From Oscillibacter valericigenes (GTDB lineage: Bacteria > Bacillota > Clostridia > Oscillospirales > Oscillospiraceae), in assembly GCF_021531315.1 (NCBI RefSeq), contig NZ_JAFBIQ010000001.1:1-64000 (forward strand): 64,000 nucleotides of DNA. The letters run 5' to 3'. The position numbers were made by a program, and so were the translations under genes. The notes below the pieces were generated by a model. It had not been told where the DNA came from. It worked only from the letters and a program-made list of their open reading frames with translations, and did no database searches. Each line of letters starts with the position of its first letter. Position 1 is the first letter of the stretch. Shown piece by piece: positions 51,195-59,925 of the stretch.

Positions 51195-54100
51195 ATGCCG
51201 TTTGCCCATCTGCATGTCCATACGGAATACAGCCTCCTTGACGGCGCGTGCCGCATCAAGGGGCTTGCCAAGCGCGTCCGCGAGCTGGGGCAGACGGCGG
51301 TGGCTGTGACCGACCACGGCGTGATGTACGGCGCGATCGACTTTTACCGCGCCTGCAAGGCCGAGGGCGTCAAGCCCATCATCGGCTGCGAGGTCTATGT
51401 CGCGCCGCGCACGCGCTTTGATAAGCAGCACGAGTTTGACGCCGAGGCGCGCCATTTGGTGCTCCTGTGCGAGAATGAGGAGGGCTATCGCAACCTCTCC
51501 TACATGGTCTCCAAGGCCTTCACCGAGGGCTTTTACATCAAGCCGCGCATCGACCTTGATTTGCTGCGCACTCATTCCAAGGGGCTCATTGCGCTCTCGG
51601 CCTGCCTTGCGGGCGAGATTCCCCGCCGGCTGCGCAACGGCGAGTATGACAATGCAAAGGCTTATGCCTTGACACTTGCTGAAATATTTGGGGAGGATCA
51701 CTTCTATCTTGAGCTGCAGGACCACGGCATCCGCGATCAGGCGGTGGTGAACAAGGGCCTTCTTCAGATCCATGAGGAAACGGGGCTGCCGCTCGTTTGC
51801 ACGAACGACGCGCACTACCTTGCCAAGTCCGACGCCTATGCGCATGACGTCCTGCTCTGTATCCAGACGGGCAAGACCGTGGACGATGAGAATCGGATGC
51901 GCTACGAGCCGCAGAACTTCTACCTCCGCTCGACCGAGGAGATGGAGGCGCTCTTTGCGCAGTATCCCGACGCCATTGAAAATACGGGCAAGATCGCGGA
52001 GATGTGCAGCCTGGAGTTCACCTTCGGCAAGTACCACCTGCCGGAATTCAAGGTGCCGGAGGGGTACACCGCGCAGACCTACTTCAAAAAGCTCTGCGCG
52101 GACGGCTTTGCCGAGCGCTACGGCGCGGGCACGGACAAGCAGCGCGCCCAGCTTGAATACGAGGAGAACATGATCGAGAAGATGGGCTTCGTCGATTACT
52201 TCCTCATCGTTTCCGATTTTGTGCGCTATGCCAAGAGCGTCGGCATCCCCGTCGGCCCGGGGCGCGGCAGCGCGGCGGGCAGCATCGTGAGCTACTGCCT
52301 GCACATCACGGACATCGAGCCGATGAAATACGGCCTCTTTTTTGAGCGCTTTTTGAATCCCGAGCGCGTGTCCATGCCCGATATTGACATGGACTTCGGC
52401 GACACCCGCCGCGGCGAGGTCGTGGACTATGTGCGCCGCAAGTACGGCGACGACCACGTCGCGCAGATCGTCACCTTCGGCACGATGGCTGCGCGCGGCG
52501 CGATCCGTGATGTGGGACGCGCGCTCAACATGAGCTACGCCGACTGCGACGTTATCGCCAAGCTCGTGCCCTTTGCGCTGCACATCACGCTTGACGATGC
52601 GCTCAAGCTCTCACGCGAGCTGCGCGAAAAATATGAAAACGACGAGCAGGTGAAAAAGCTGATCGACACGGCGCGCGCCCTTGAGGGAATGCCGCGCCAC
52701 GCCTCAACGCACGCGGCGGGCGTGGTCATCACCAAGCGCCCCGTGGTCGATTACGTTCCGCTCGCGACGAACGACGACGCGGTCGTGTGCCAGTATGTGA
52801 TGACAACGCTGGAGGAGCTGGGCCTTCTCAAGATGGACTTTCTCGGCCTTCGCAACCTCACGGTGCTCGACGACGCGGTCAAGACCGTGCAGAGGTCGCA
52901 GCCGAACTTCGCGCTTGCCGACATTCCCGAGGACGACGCGGCGACCTATGAGATGCTGGCTTCGGGCAGGACCTCCGGTGTCTTTCAGTTGGAGTCCAGC
53001 GGCATGACGGGCGTGTGCGTCAGCCTCAAGCCGCAGAATATCGAGGATATCACGGCGCTCATCGCGCTCTATCGCCCCGGCCCGATGGACTCCATTCCGA
53101 AGTTCATCGCCTGCAAGCACGATCCGAGCAAGGTGACATACCTCATTCCGCAGCTCGAGCCGATCCTGTCGATCACCTACGGCTGCATCGTCTATCAGGA
53201 GCAGGTCATCCAGATCTTCCAGCAGCTTGCCGGCTACTCGCTCGGGCAGGCGGATATGCTCCGCCGCGCCATGAGCAAGAAAAAGGTCAAGGACATTGAA
53301 AAGGAGCGCGGCGCGTTCCTGCACGGCGACCCGAGCCGGGGCATCAAGGGCTGCATCGCGAACGGGATCAGCGAGAGCGCCGCGCAGGCCATTTACGACG
53401 ATATCTACGCCTTCGCGAACTACGCCTTCAACAAGGCGCACGCCGCGGCCTATGCGGTCATCGCGTACCAGACGGCGTATTTCAAGTGCCATTTCCCGAA
53501 GGAATATATGGCGGCGCTGCTCACGAGCGTACTGGACAGCAGCGAGAAGATCGCGGAATACATCGGCGAGTGCCGCGAGTGCGCCATCAAGCTCCTGCCG
53601 CCGGATGTCAACCGCTCCAGCGACCGCTTCACGGTCGAGCCGGAGGGCATCCGCTTCGGCCTCGTCGCTATCAAGAACATCGGCCGCGGGCTGATCGCGC
53701 GGCTCATGCGCGAGCGCGAGGTGAACGGTCCCTTTGCTGATTTTCAGGACTTCTGTATCCGCATGGACGGCAGCGACATGAACAAGCGCGCGGTAGAAAA
53801 CCTCATCCGCGCGGGCGCGTTCGACTCGATGGGCGTACACCGCGCGCAGCTCGTCGCGGTGTACGAAAAGGTCATGGACGGCATCGCCAACGGCAACCGC
53901 GTAAATGTCGAGGGCCAGCTTGACTTCTTCGGCATGGGCGGCGGCGCGGCGCAGCGTGAGCCGCTGCATCTGCCGGACATTCCGGAGTTTTCCGCGCAGG
54001 AGCTTATGCGCATGGAGAAGGAGACCACGGGCCTCTATCTCTCCGGCCACCCGATGGACGCCTATCGGGAGCTTGCGCGTCGGCTCGGCGCGGCGCCGAT

Positions 54101-54656
54101 CGGCCGCATCATGGAGGATTTCGCCCAAGAGACCGGCCCGGTCCGCTTTTCGGACGGTCAGCGCGTGAGCGTCGCGGGCGTTGTGACCTCAAGCAAGACA
54201 AAGATGACGCGCAGCAATACGCTCATGGCCTATGTGACGCTCGAGGACAGCAGCGGCGCGATGGAGCTGCTCTGCTTTTCCAAAACGCTGGAAAATAGCG
54301 GCAGCTATCTCAAGGAAGGACAGATCGTCCTCGCCTCCGGTCGACTGAGCGTGCGCGACGAAAAGGCCCCGCAGCTCATGTGTGATACGGCTCGTCCGCT
54401 GGAAGGCAGCGCCGGAGCGGAAACGGAGAGCGCGGCGGGGGAGGGGTGGCGGACGCTCTACCTGCGCCTGCCGTCGATGGATAGTCGAGAAATGACGCAG
54501 CTGCGCCGCATCGCTTACCTCTTTGAGGGAAAGGAGCCGGTGCGCATCCGGCTGGCCGACAGCGGCAAGCTCATCGGTACGACTGCGGCGCTGCACCCCG
54601 CCTTTGTCCGCGCAATGCGCGAGCTGCTCGGCGACGAGAATGTTGTGCTGAAATAA
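51195..54656 (+). CDS. dnaE: DNA polymerase III DnaE-type alpha subunit
   Basis: A 1153-residue C-family polymerase; in Firmicutes it extends RNA primers before hand-over to PolC. An N-terminal PHP domain ('FAHLHVHTEYSLLDGA') is followed by the palm with catalytic Asps in 'PDIDMDFGDTRRGE' near residue 395, 'TFGTMAARGAIRDV', a tandem helix-hairpin-helix region, and a C-terminal OB fold ('VAGVVTSSKTKMTRSNTLMA' near 995). No proofreading exonuclease is present, as usual for DnaE. GAGAGGA precedes the ATG. Confidence 0.97.
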   Translation: MPFAHLHVHTEYSLLDGACRIKGLAKRVRELGQTAVAVTDHGVMYGAIDFYRACKAEGVKPIIGCEVYVAPRTRFDKQHEFDAEARHLVLLCENEEGYRNLSYMVSKAFTEGFYIKPRIDLDLLRTHSKGLIALSACLAGEIPRRLRNGEYDNAKAYALTLAEIFGEDHFYLELQDHGIRDQAVVNKGLLQIHEETGLPLVCTNDAHYLAKSDAYAHDVLLCIQTGKTVDDENRMRYEPQNFYLRSTEEMEALFAQYPDAIENTGKIAEMCSLEFTFGKYHLPEFKVPEGYTAQTYFKKLCADGFAERYGAGTDKQRAQLEYEENMIEKMGFVDYFLIVSDFVRYAKSVGIPVGPGRGSAAGSIVSYCLHITDIEPMKYGLFFERFLNPERVSMPDIDMDFGDTRRGEVVDYVRRKYGDDHVAQIVTFGTMAARGAIRDVGRALNMSYADCDVIAKLVPFALHITLDDALKLSRELREKYENDEQVKKLIDTARALEGMPRHASTHAAGVVITKRPVVDYVPLATNDDAVVCQYVMTTLEELGLLKMDFLGLRNLTVLDDAVKTVQRSQPNFALADIPEDDAATYEMLASGRTSGVFQLESSGMTGVCVSLKPQNIEDITALIALYRPGPMDSIPKFIACKHDPSKVTYLIPQLEPILSITYGCIVYQEQVIQIFQQLAGYSLGQADMLRRAMSKKKVKDIEKERGAFLHGDPSRGIKGCIANGISESAAQAIYDDIYAFANYAFNKAHAAAYAVIAYQTAYFKCHFPKEYMAALLTSVLDSSEKIAEYIGECRECAIKLLPPDVNRSSDRFTVEPEGIRFGLVAIKNIGRGLIARLMREREVNGPFADFQDFCIRMDGSDMNKRAVENLIRAGAFDSMGVHRAQLVAVYEKVMDGIANGNRVNVEGQLDFFGMGGGAAQREPLHLPDIPEFSAQELMRMEKETTGLYLSGHPMDAYRELARRLGAAPIGRIMEDFAQETGPVRFSDGQRVSVAGVVTSSKTKMTRSNTLMAYVTLEDSSGAMELLCFSKTLENSGSYLKEGQIVLASGRLSVRDEKAPQLMCDTARPLEGSAGAETESAAGEGWRTLYLRLPSMDSREMTQLRRIAYLFEGKEPVRIRLADSGKLIGTTAALHPAFVRAMRELLGDENVVLK

Positions 54657-54674
54657 AAAGGAGACGAATACGTT

Positions 54675-55121
54675 ATGCGTTTGCAAAGCGCGATCTTTAC
54701 CCTGCCAGACGCTCTCTATGATGGCGGTACTCTGCGCGCGGGCGCGGACAAGGTACTCTCAATTTTGAAGATGGAGAGCGTGTGGCTGTATGCCGTCACT
54801 GCGCTTTCGCGCACCGACGCGGAGAAGCAGCTTCGCGCGGTGGGGCTGGAAGGGTATTTCCGCGGCACTCTGACCGAGGAAGAAGCGGGCTGCGCCGTCA
54901 CCGGCGAAGCGATGCTTGAAAAGGCCATGCGGCGGCTGCGGTCGCAGAAGGCGGATACCGTGGTTTTCACAGGTACGCTCGCTGGCGTGGAGTCCGCGAA
55001 GGCAGCGGGCTTCCGCGCGGTCGCCGTCGGCGGCGCGGCAGGGGAGGACGAGTGGCGGAGGATGCGAGCCCTCGCCGACTATGAGCTTTCTCACTACGAG
55101 GACTGGCTCAGGCTGGAGTAA
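54675..55121 (+). CDS. HAD-fold pseudoenzyme lacking catalytic aspartates
   Basis: A 148-residue protein with a recognisable HAD scaffold but without the active site. Where HAD motif I would read D-x-D-G-x-L-Y-D, it has 'IFTLPDALYDGG' (residues about 7-18); motif IV, normally E/D-D-S, is 'VVFTGTLAGVESAKAAGFRA' (about 97-116). The rest of that segment fits the family very well. The frame is intact with a good ribosome site (AAAGGAG), 18 bases after dnaE, so it is kept as a gene and is not decaying. It may bind a ligand or partner; function unknown. Confidence 0.72.
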   Translation: MRLQSAIFTLPDALYDGGTLRAGADKVLSILKMESVWLYAVTALSRTDAEKQLRAVGLEGYFRGTLTEEEAGCAVTGEAMLEKAMRRLRSQKADTVVFTGTLAGVESAKAAGFRAVAVGGAAGEDEWRRMRALADYELSHYEDWLRLE

Positions 55122-55134
55122 AGCGACATACGAT

Positions 55135-55163
55135 AAAAGGAGGACGCGCCGCGTCCTCCTTTT
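55135..55163. terminator. Terminator between the pseudo-HAD gene and the DUF4364 gene
   Basis: A 13-bp perfect stem AAAAGGAGGACGC / GCGTCCTCCTTTT (55135-55147 with 55151-55163), loop GCC. It can end both convergent transcripts. Confidence 0.9.
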
Positions 55164-55170
55164 GCTGTCC

Positions 55171-55719
55171 TTATTCCTCTTTTTCCTCCGTTGGCGCTTC
55201 AAAGAGCGCGTTGATGACGCTGGCATAAAGCTGCTCAGTGTTCTTCTGGAAGCGCTCAGCAAGGTCCTTTGCCATGACCTCCTTCGGAACCATCAGCTCC
55301 ATCTTCAAAAGCGGGCTGTCCTGCTCGTCACAGAAGGCGAGGGAGACGGTGTAGGTGCCGTTGGCGCGCGGCGTGATCTCGGATTGGATCTGCGCGCGGC
55401 GGCGCAGCTTCTGATTGAATAGTGTGATGCTCTTATCGGCCGCAAGGCGCACAGAGTAGGGAAGGCTCGACTCGCAGATCTGACCGTTGCGCAGTCCCTT
55501 TTCCGTGATGGCGTACAGCCCGTCATCGGAGAGCGTGAAGTGGTCGGAGGTGACGAGATCATTCATGCACTCGGAAAAATCAAAGAAATCCACACCCTCG
55601 TCGATCATCGCCAGCTCCTGCATGGCCTCGAAGGGCACCGGCTCGATGAGACGGGAGGCGATATAGAGAAGTAGAAATTTGATCTCGAGCTTATCCTGAA
55701 TAAAGCCCATGCGCGCCAT
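55171..55719 (-). CDS. DUF4364 family protein
   Basis: A 182-residue protein matching the Firmicute DUF4364 family from memory: 'KLEIKFLLLYIASRLIEPVP' near the N-terminus and a winged-helix-like section 'FSECMNDLVTSDHFTLSDDGLYAIT' spread over residues about 52-76, then a beta-rich C-terminal half and an acidic Glu-rich tail. This suggests a DNA-binding regulator, unproven. The start at 55719 follows CAGGAGG; a second Met lies three codons later. A TATAAT -10 is at about 55750-55755 on the minus strand. It diverges from the Cys-rich spore-protein gene. Confidence 0.75.
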   Translation of the reverse strand: MARMGFIQDKLEIKFLLLYIASRLIEPVPFEAMQELAMIDEGVDFFDFSECMNDLVTSDHFTLSDDGLYAITEKGLRNGQICESSLPYSVRLAADKSITLFNQKLRRRAQIQSEITPRANGTYTVSLAFCDEQDSPLLKMELMVPKEVMAKDLAERFQKNTEQLYASVINALFEAPTEEKEE

Positions 55720-55788
55720 GAAGCAGCCCTCCTGTCCGATATTTTCTTTATTATAGCGCGTTTCCCCGAATTTGTATAGTGGATTTTT

Positions 55789-55815
55789 CACCATTCCGCG
55801 CCCCCGGCATAGACT
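55789..55815 (+). promoter_or_regulatory. Possible sigma-K/sigma-E promoter of the Cys-rich protein gene
   Basis: CACC (55789-55792), 15 bases, CATAGACT (55808-55815). A CATAnnnT -10 box and an AC-type -35 are typical of mother-cell sigma-K (or sigma-E) promoters. The gene starts 53 bases later. Confidence 0.4.
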
Positions 55816-55867
55816 GGACTGAAAGAAAGCCAATCTTTCATCAGTACTTAGATCAGGAGGTATTTTC

Positions 55868-56722
55868 ATGGCTGAAAAAGTGACCGCAGGCCCGATCTCA
55901 AGCGCCAACGGCGTGCGCGAAGCGGTCTGTATCCATACGAAAAAGATCTTCTCGTCCTGCAAGGATAAGGACTGCATCGAGGATCTGACCTTTTATCCCA
56001 CCGCGACGGCGCAGAGCATCCTCAACACCTCGCAGAGCATCCGCGGCGGCCGCGTGGAGCTGCTGCATGTCGGCGTGGATGTCGAACCTGTGAACTTCAA
56101 CCGCGGCTTTTTTACGGTCGATATGCGCTATTACTACCGCGTGGTTCTGCAAGCAGTGAATAATGGGATGCGCGCGACGGAGATCGAGGGCCTTGCGACC
56201 TTTGATAAGCGCGTGATGCTCTTCGGCGGCGAGAGCCGCGCGAAGGTGTTTTCCTCGTATCCCATCGCCGGCGGCCTCGATTACCCGATCGACCTGACGG
56301 CGAACCTGCCTACCGCGGCGGTCGAGGCAGTCGATCCGCTGCTGCTGTGCGCGCGCATTCTTGACTGCTCCTGCGGCAGCTGCTGCGATTGCACGACACT
56401 AACGGGCGTGCCCACGGGCATCGCCGAGGCATTCGACGAGCCGCTCATTTTTGAGCCGCAGACCAAGCGCGTGTGCATCTCCATCGGCCAGTTTTCCATC
56501 GTGCGCCTCGAGCGCGGCACACAGCTGCTGATCCCCGTTTTTGACTACTGCATCCCGAGCGGGAGCTGCCAGCCGGTCGGCAGCATTGCCTGCAATTCCT
56601 GCGACGATCCCTGCGAACTGTTCGAGAGCGTTTGCTTCCCTGTGGACGATTTCTTCCCCGCGCCCGCCTCGGAGAGCGGTGCGGACACGCCGACCAACTG
56701 CTGCAACTGCGGCGGCAAATAA
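55868..56722 (+). CDS. Cysteine-rich putative spore-surface protein
   Basis: A 284-residue protein with 19 cysteines, mostly clustered in three groups: 'LDCSCGSCCDC' near residues 161-171, 'CIPSGSC'/'CNSCDDPC' near 225-250, and a C-terminal 'TNCCNCGGK'. It lacks a signal peptide and membrane segments. The middle has beta-rich repeats ('FFTVDMRYYYRVVLQAV', 'RGGRVELLHVGVDVEPV'). Cys-rich, secretion-signal-free proteins next to sporulation operons are typical of spore coat or exosporium components that crosslink by disulfides; this is inference backed by a candidate mother-cell promoter and the adjacent spoIIIA operon. CAGGAGG precedes the ATG. Confidence 0.65.
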   Translation: MAEKVTAGPISSANGVREAVCIHTKKIFSSCKDKDCIEDLTFYPTATAQSILNTSQSIRGGRVELLHVGVDVEPVNFNRGFFTVDMRYYYRVVLQAVNNGMRATEIEGLATFDKRVMLFGGESRAKVFSSYPIAGGLDYPIDLTANLPTAAVEAVDPLLLCARILDCSCGSCCDCTTLTGVPTGIAEAFDEPLIFEPQTKRVCISIGQFSIVRLERGTQLLIPVFDYCIPSGSCQPVGSIACNSCDDPCELFESVCFPVDDFFPAPASESGADTPTNCCNCGGK

Positions 56723-56736
56723 ACCGATATACGCGC

Positions 56737-56766
56737 AAAGCGGCGGGAGCTCCCGCCGCTTTTTTT
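56737..56766 (+). terminator. Terminator of the Cys-rich protein gene
   Basis: A GC-rich near-perfect palindrome (AAAGCGGCGGGA / TCCCGCCGCTTT, 56737-56762) followed by a run of T residues. Tight loop. Confidence 0.9.
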
Positions 56767-56780
56767 GCCGCGGCAGGCAT

Positions 56781-56812
56781 GACCTGTCCGTTTCCTTCAT
56801 AGAGTGGGGTAT
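56781..56812 (+). promoter_or_regulatory. Candidate sigma-E promoter of spoIIIA
   Basis: GCATGAC followed, 14-15 bases later, by CATAGAGT resembles the sigma-E pattern (KMATATT - 14/15 - CATACAMT), about 35 bases before spoIIIAA. The spoIIIA operon is sigma-E dependent in B. subtilis. The -35 match is partial. Confidence 0.5.
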
Positions 56813-56836
56813 CCGAACGGACAAGGAGGGGCGCGT

Positions 56837-57766
56837 ATGAATGAAGCGAAGGCCATCGCGCGCTGCGAGGAGGCGGCGGCGCTGCTGCCGCCGCGGTTCC
56901 GCCGCGCGGCGCTGCAAATGCCCGACCATCGCAAGCAGCGCACAGAGGAATTCCGCCTGCGTGTCGGCCAGCCGCCCACGGCGCTGCTGCCAGAGGGGGA
57001 GGTCTCGCTGCCGTATTTCGGCGCGGATAGCCGCGTCACGCCGCGCGACCTCGCACAGATGGTCGACACGGTGACGGACTATTCGCGCTATGCCTGCGCG
57101 GAAACGCTGCGGCAGGGCTTTTTGTGTCTGCACGGCGGCTTCCGCCTCGGCGTGTGCGGCACGGCGGTGCTGCGAAACGGCGCGGTCGCAAGCCTGCGGG
57201 ACATCTCCTCGCTCTCGCTGCGCATTGTCACCGAGCGCGTCGGGCTTGCTGAGCCGACGGCGGGAGCACTTTTTTCCGGCGGCTCCTTTCAAAGTACGCT
57301 CCTGCTCTCGCCGCCGGGCGGCGGAAAAACGACGCTCCTGCGCGACCTGATCCGCATTCTCTCGCTCGGCAGCGAGGAGCGCGCTGCGCTGCGCGTCGCG
57401 GTGGTGGACGAGCGCGGGGAGATCGCCGTCTGTGCAGGCGGTGAAGCGCAGATGTCGCTCGGAACACACACCGATGTACTCACACTCTGCCCCAAGGCGC
57501 AGGGCATCGGCATGGTGCTGCGCACGATGAACCCGCAGGTCATCGCGGTCGATGAGATCACGACGGCGGAGGACATCGCGGCGATGGCGTACGCTGCCAA
57601 CTGCGGCGCGGCGCTGCTGGCGACGATGCACGCGGCCGATCTCGACGAGCTGCGGCAAAAGCCGCTTTGGCCGCTGCTGTGGGAGTCCTGTGTGTTCTCG
57701 CGCGCCGTCATCATCGAGGGGGCTGGCGAGGAGCGGCGCTATCGCGTGGAGGCGCTGACGCCGTGA
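56837..57766 (+). CDS. spoIIIAA: Stage III sporulation protein AA (secretion-type ATPase)
   Basis: A 309-residue AAA-type ATPase of the mother-cell SpoIIIA-SpoIIQ channel. The Walker A 'SPPGGGKTTLLRDLIRIL' is near residue 157, Walker B region 'VVDERGEIA' near 192, and 'NPQVIAVDEI' near 235. It resembles secretion ATPases and energises feeding of the forespore. The start at 56837 follows AAGGAGGG. First of eight spoIIIA genes, closely packed or overlapping. Confidence 0.96.
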   Translation: MNEAKAIARCEEAAALLPPRFRRAALQMPDHRKQRTEEFRLRVGQPPTALLPEGEVSLPYFGADSRVTPRDLAQMVDTVTDYSRYACAETLRQGFLCLHGGFRLGVCGTAVLRNGAVASLRDISSLSLRIVTERVGLAEPTAGALFSGGSFQSTLLLSPPGGGKTTLLRDLIRILSLGSEERAALRVAVVDERGEIAVCAGGEAQMSLGTHTDVLTLCPKAQGIGMVLRTMNPQVIAVDEITTAEDIAAMAYAANCGAALLATMHAADLDELRQKPLWPLLWESCVFSRAVIIEGAGEERRYRVEALTP

Positions 57767-58251
57767 AGCTGCTCGGTGCTATGCTGATCCTATGCGGCGC
57801 GGCGCTCCAGTGCCGCGTGCTGCTCGCAGCGCGCAAGCGTGAGCGGGACGCCCTGCGTCAATTCTCTGCCGCGCTGGAGGGCTTGGAGCGCAGCGTCCGT
57901 GCCTCGCTCACGCCGCTGCCGCGGCTGATTGAGCGGCGCGGAGCGGGGCAGTATGCCGATGCCTTTTTCAGTGCTGTTCTCGCTCGGCTGAGAGAAGGAG
58001 CTCCGCTGCCCGACGGCTGGCGCGAGGCCGCCGCGCTTGCTCCGCTCGCCGAGCGGGAACGGGCGGTCCTCTCCTGCCTTGCCGATGCCTTCGGCGGGGA
58101 GGAGGACGACCTGCTGCGCGCCCTGCGCGCGGCTTCACAGTCGCTGCGCGACGCGCTCCGCGAGCGTGAGCACGACAGCGCGCGGGAGGGACGGCTCGTA
58201 ACGACGCTCTGCTTTAGTCTGAGCCTTCTCATCACGATACTGCTGATCTGA
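57763..58251 (+). CDS. spoIIIAB: Stage III sporulation protein AB
   Basis: A 162-residue protein with a TM at each end ('LLGAMLILCGAALQCRVLL' and 'LCFSLSLLITILLI') and a helical middle resembling type II secretion GspF. The start is taken as the GTG that overlaps the spoIIIAA stop (GTGA); no clear alternative ATG exists. Its position and length fit the family. Confidence 0.88.
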   Translation: MKLLGAMLILCGAALQCRVLLAARKRERDALRQFSAALEGLERSVRASLTPLPRLIERRGAGQYADAFFSAVLARLREGAPLPDGWREAAALAPLAERERAVLSCLADAFGGEEDDLLRALRAASQSLRDALREREHDSAREGRLVTTLCFSLSLLITILLI

Positions 58252-58282
58252 ACAGGGAAAACACTTTACATAGGAGAGAGCT

Positions 58283-58477
58283 ATGGACATTGATCTGGTA
58301 TTCAAGATCGCCGCCATCGGCATTGTGGTCGCAGTGCTCAATCAGCTGCTTGTGCGCTCCGACCGGCCCGACCAGGCGATGCTCGTGAGCCTTGCGGGGC
58401 TGGTGACAACGATGATGCTGCTCGTGCGCGAGATCAGCTCGCTCTTTGAGCTGGTCAAAACGCTCTTTGGGTTCTGA
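58283..58477 (+). CDS. spoIIIAC: Stage III sporulation protein AC
   Basis: A 64-residue membrane protein with two TM segments ('VFKIAAIGIVVAVLNQLLV' and 'MLVSLAGLVTTMMLLV'), a subunit of the SpoIIIA channel. AGGAGAG precedes the ATG. Only 3 bases separate it from spoIIIAD. Confidence 0.96.
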   Translation: MDIDLVFKIAAIGIVVAVLNQLLVRSDRPDQAMLVSLAGLVTTMMLLVREISSLFELVKTLFGF

Positions 58478-58480
58478 GCG

Positions 58481-58867
58481 ATGGAGCTATTATTAAAAGT
58501 GTTCGCGCTGTGCGTCATCGCGGCGGTGACCGCCTCGCTCTTGCAGCGGAGCGAGGGCGAGCTGGCGCTGCTGCTGGCGCTGTGCGCCGCGGCCTGTGCC
58601 GTCGCGCTGCTGATCGCGGCGGGGGAACCACTGGTCGCGCTCTTTCACACGCTGGCGGATAAAACGGGGCTTGCGCCCGCAGTGTTCCTGCCGCTGGGGA
58701 AGGTGCTTGCCATCGCGCTGACAGTGCGCGTGGGGGGCGCGTTCTGCCGCGACGCCGCGCAGGGCGCGCTCGCTTCGGTGCTCGAGACCGCCGGCGCGGT
58801 CTGCGCGCTGCTATGCGCCGCGCCGCTGCTGCTTGCGGTGGTGGAGCTGGTGGAGGCATGGCTGTGA
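58481..58867 (+). CDS. spoIIIAD: Stage III sporulation protein AD
   Basis: A 128-residue membrane protein with about four TM segments, including 'LLKVFALCVIAAVTASLLQR' and the family's 'DAAQGALASVLETAGAVCALL' near residue 90. It is part of the SpoIIIA complex. The gene overlaps spoIIIAE by 10 bases. Confidence 0.93.
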   Translation: MELLLKVFALCVIAAVTASLLQRSEGELALLLALCAAACAVALLIAAGEPLVALFHTLADKTGLAPAVFLPLGKVLAIALTVRVGGAFCRDAAQGALASVLETAGAVCALLCAAPLLLAVVELVEAWL

Positions 58868-59925
58868 GGCGGGCGGTGTTCCTTCTGCTCGCGCTGGTGC
58901 TGCTGAGTGTGCCGGCTCGTGCTGCCGAGCTGCCGGAGACGCTTTCCGACGCTCTGCCGCCGGAGCTGACGGAGCTTGCAGAGAGTGAAAATATCGCGGA
59001 GGGCGGCGCGCGGCTCATCGTGCAGCGTTTTTTTGACACGCTGCGCGCAACTCTTACGGACTCTCTGCGCGGCGCGGTCCTGCTCACGCTGGCGGCGCTG
59101 CTCACGGGAGTGGCGGACGGCTTTGCGGCCTCACTCGGCGAGAGCGCCTCGCGCTTTGTGCCGCTCGTGGGTGTGCTCGGCGTGACGACGCTCTCGGCGG
59201 GCGACCTCGGCTCGCTCATCGGCCTCGGTACGGCGACGATGCAGAGCCTTGCCGACCTCACAAAGCTCCTGCTGCCGACGATGGCAGCGGCGCTCGCGGG
59301 CTGCGGCGGGGTATTTACCGCCAGCGCATGGCAGGTCGGCACACTTTTTGCCGCCGACGCGCTCACCACGCTCATTCACGAGCTGCTGCTCCCGCTGGTC
59401 TATTGCCACATCGCCCTTGCTGCGGCGGGCGCGGCCTTGCCGGAGAGCGGCCTGGACAAGCTGGCGGATGGGCTGAAAAAGCTCATCGCGTGGCTGCTGT
59501 GCGGCACGGTGACGGTCTTCACGCTCTACCTCTCGGTCAGCGGCGTGCTGAGCGGCAGCGCGGACCGCGCGGCGGTCAAGGCAGCGCGGGCGGCAGTCTC
59601 CGGTGCGGTGCCGGTCGTGGGCGATATTCTCGCCGAGTCCGCCGAGGCGCTGCTCAGCGCGGCGCACTCTCTGCGCGCAGCCATCGGCGCCGTCGGCGTG
59701 GTGGGCGTGCTGCTCGTCTGCCTTGCGCCGCTCGTGCGCCTGAGCGTGCAGTTTTTGCTCTACCGTGCGGCGGCATTCGTCTCGGCGGTCAGCGGCGTCA
59801 AGCCGCTTGAGCGGCTCTTAGAGCAGCTTGGAGACGCCTTTGCGCTCGTGCTCGGCATGACGGCGGCCTGCGCGCTTTTGCTGCTCGCGGCGCTGCTGGT
59901 ATCCATTTCAATGGTGGTGATGTGA
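58858..59925 (+). CDS. spoIIIAE: Stage III sporulation protein AE
   Basis: A 355-residue polytopic membrane protein with an N-terminal signal-like segment ('RRAVFLLLALVLLSVPARA') and about six or seven TMs. Typical pieces include 'KLLLPTMAAALAG' near 140 and 'GVKPLERLLEQLGDAFALVLG' near 312. It is the largest membrane subunit of the SpoIIIA channel. The start at 58858 follows GGTGGAGG. Confidence 0.94.
   Translation: MAVRRAVFLLLALVLLSVPARAAELPETLSDALPPELTELAESENIAEGGARLIVQRFFDTLRATLTDSLRGAVLLTLAALLTGVADGFAASLGESASRFVPLVGVLGVTTLSAGDLGSLIGLGTATMQSLADLTKLLLPTMAAALAGCGGVFTASAWQVGTLFAADALTTLIHELLLPLVYCHIALAAAGAALPESGLDKLADGLKKLIAWLLCGTVTVFTLYLSVSGVLSGSADRAAVKAARAAVSGAVPVVGDILAESAEALLSAAHSLRAAIGAVGVVGVLLVCLAPLVRLSVQFLLYRAAAFVSAVSGVKPLERLLEQLGDAFALVLGMTAACALLLLAALLVSISMVVM

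Noticed and set aside
54675-55121. Calling this gene a pseudogene
   Set aside because: The catalytic residues are missing but the frame, ribosome site and most of the fold are intact, so it is better described as a coding pseudoenzyme.
38173-56749. A dispersed repeat family based on the shared 17-mer GCGCAAAGCGGCGGGAG
   Set aside because: Only two copies are present (38173 and 56733), both inside GC-rich hairpins, which is not enough to call a repeat family.
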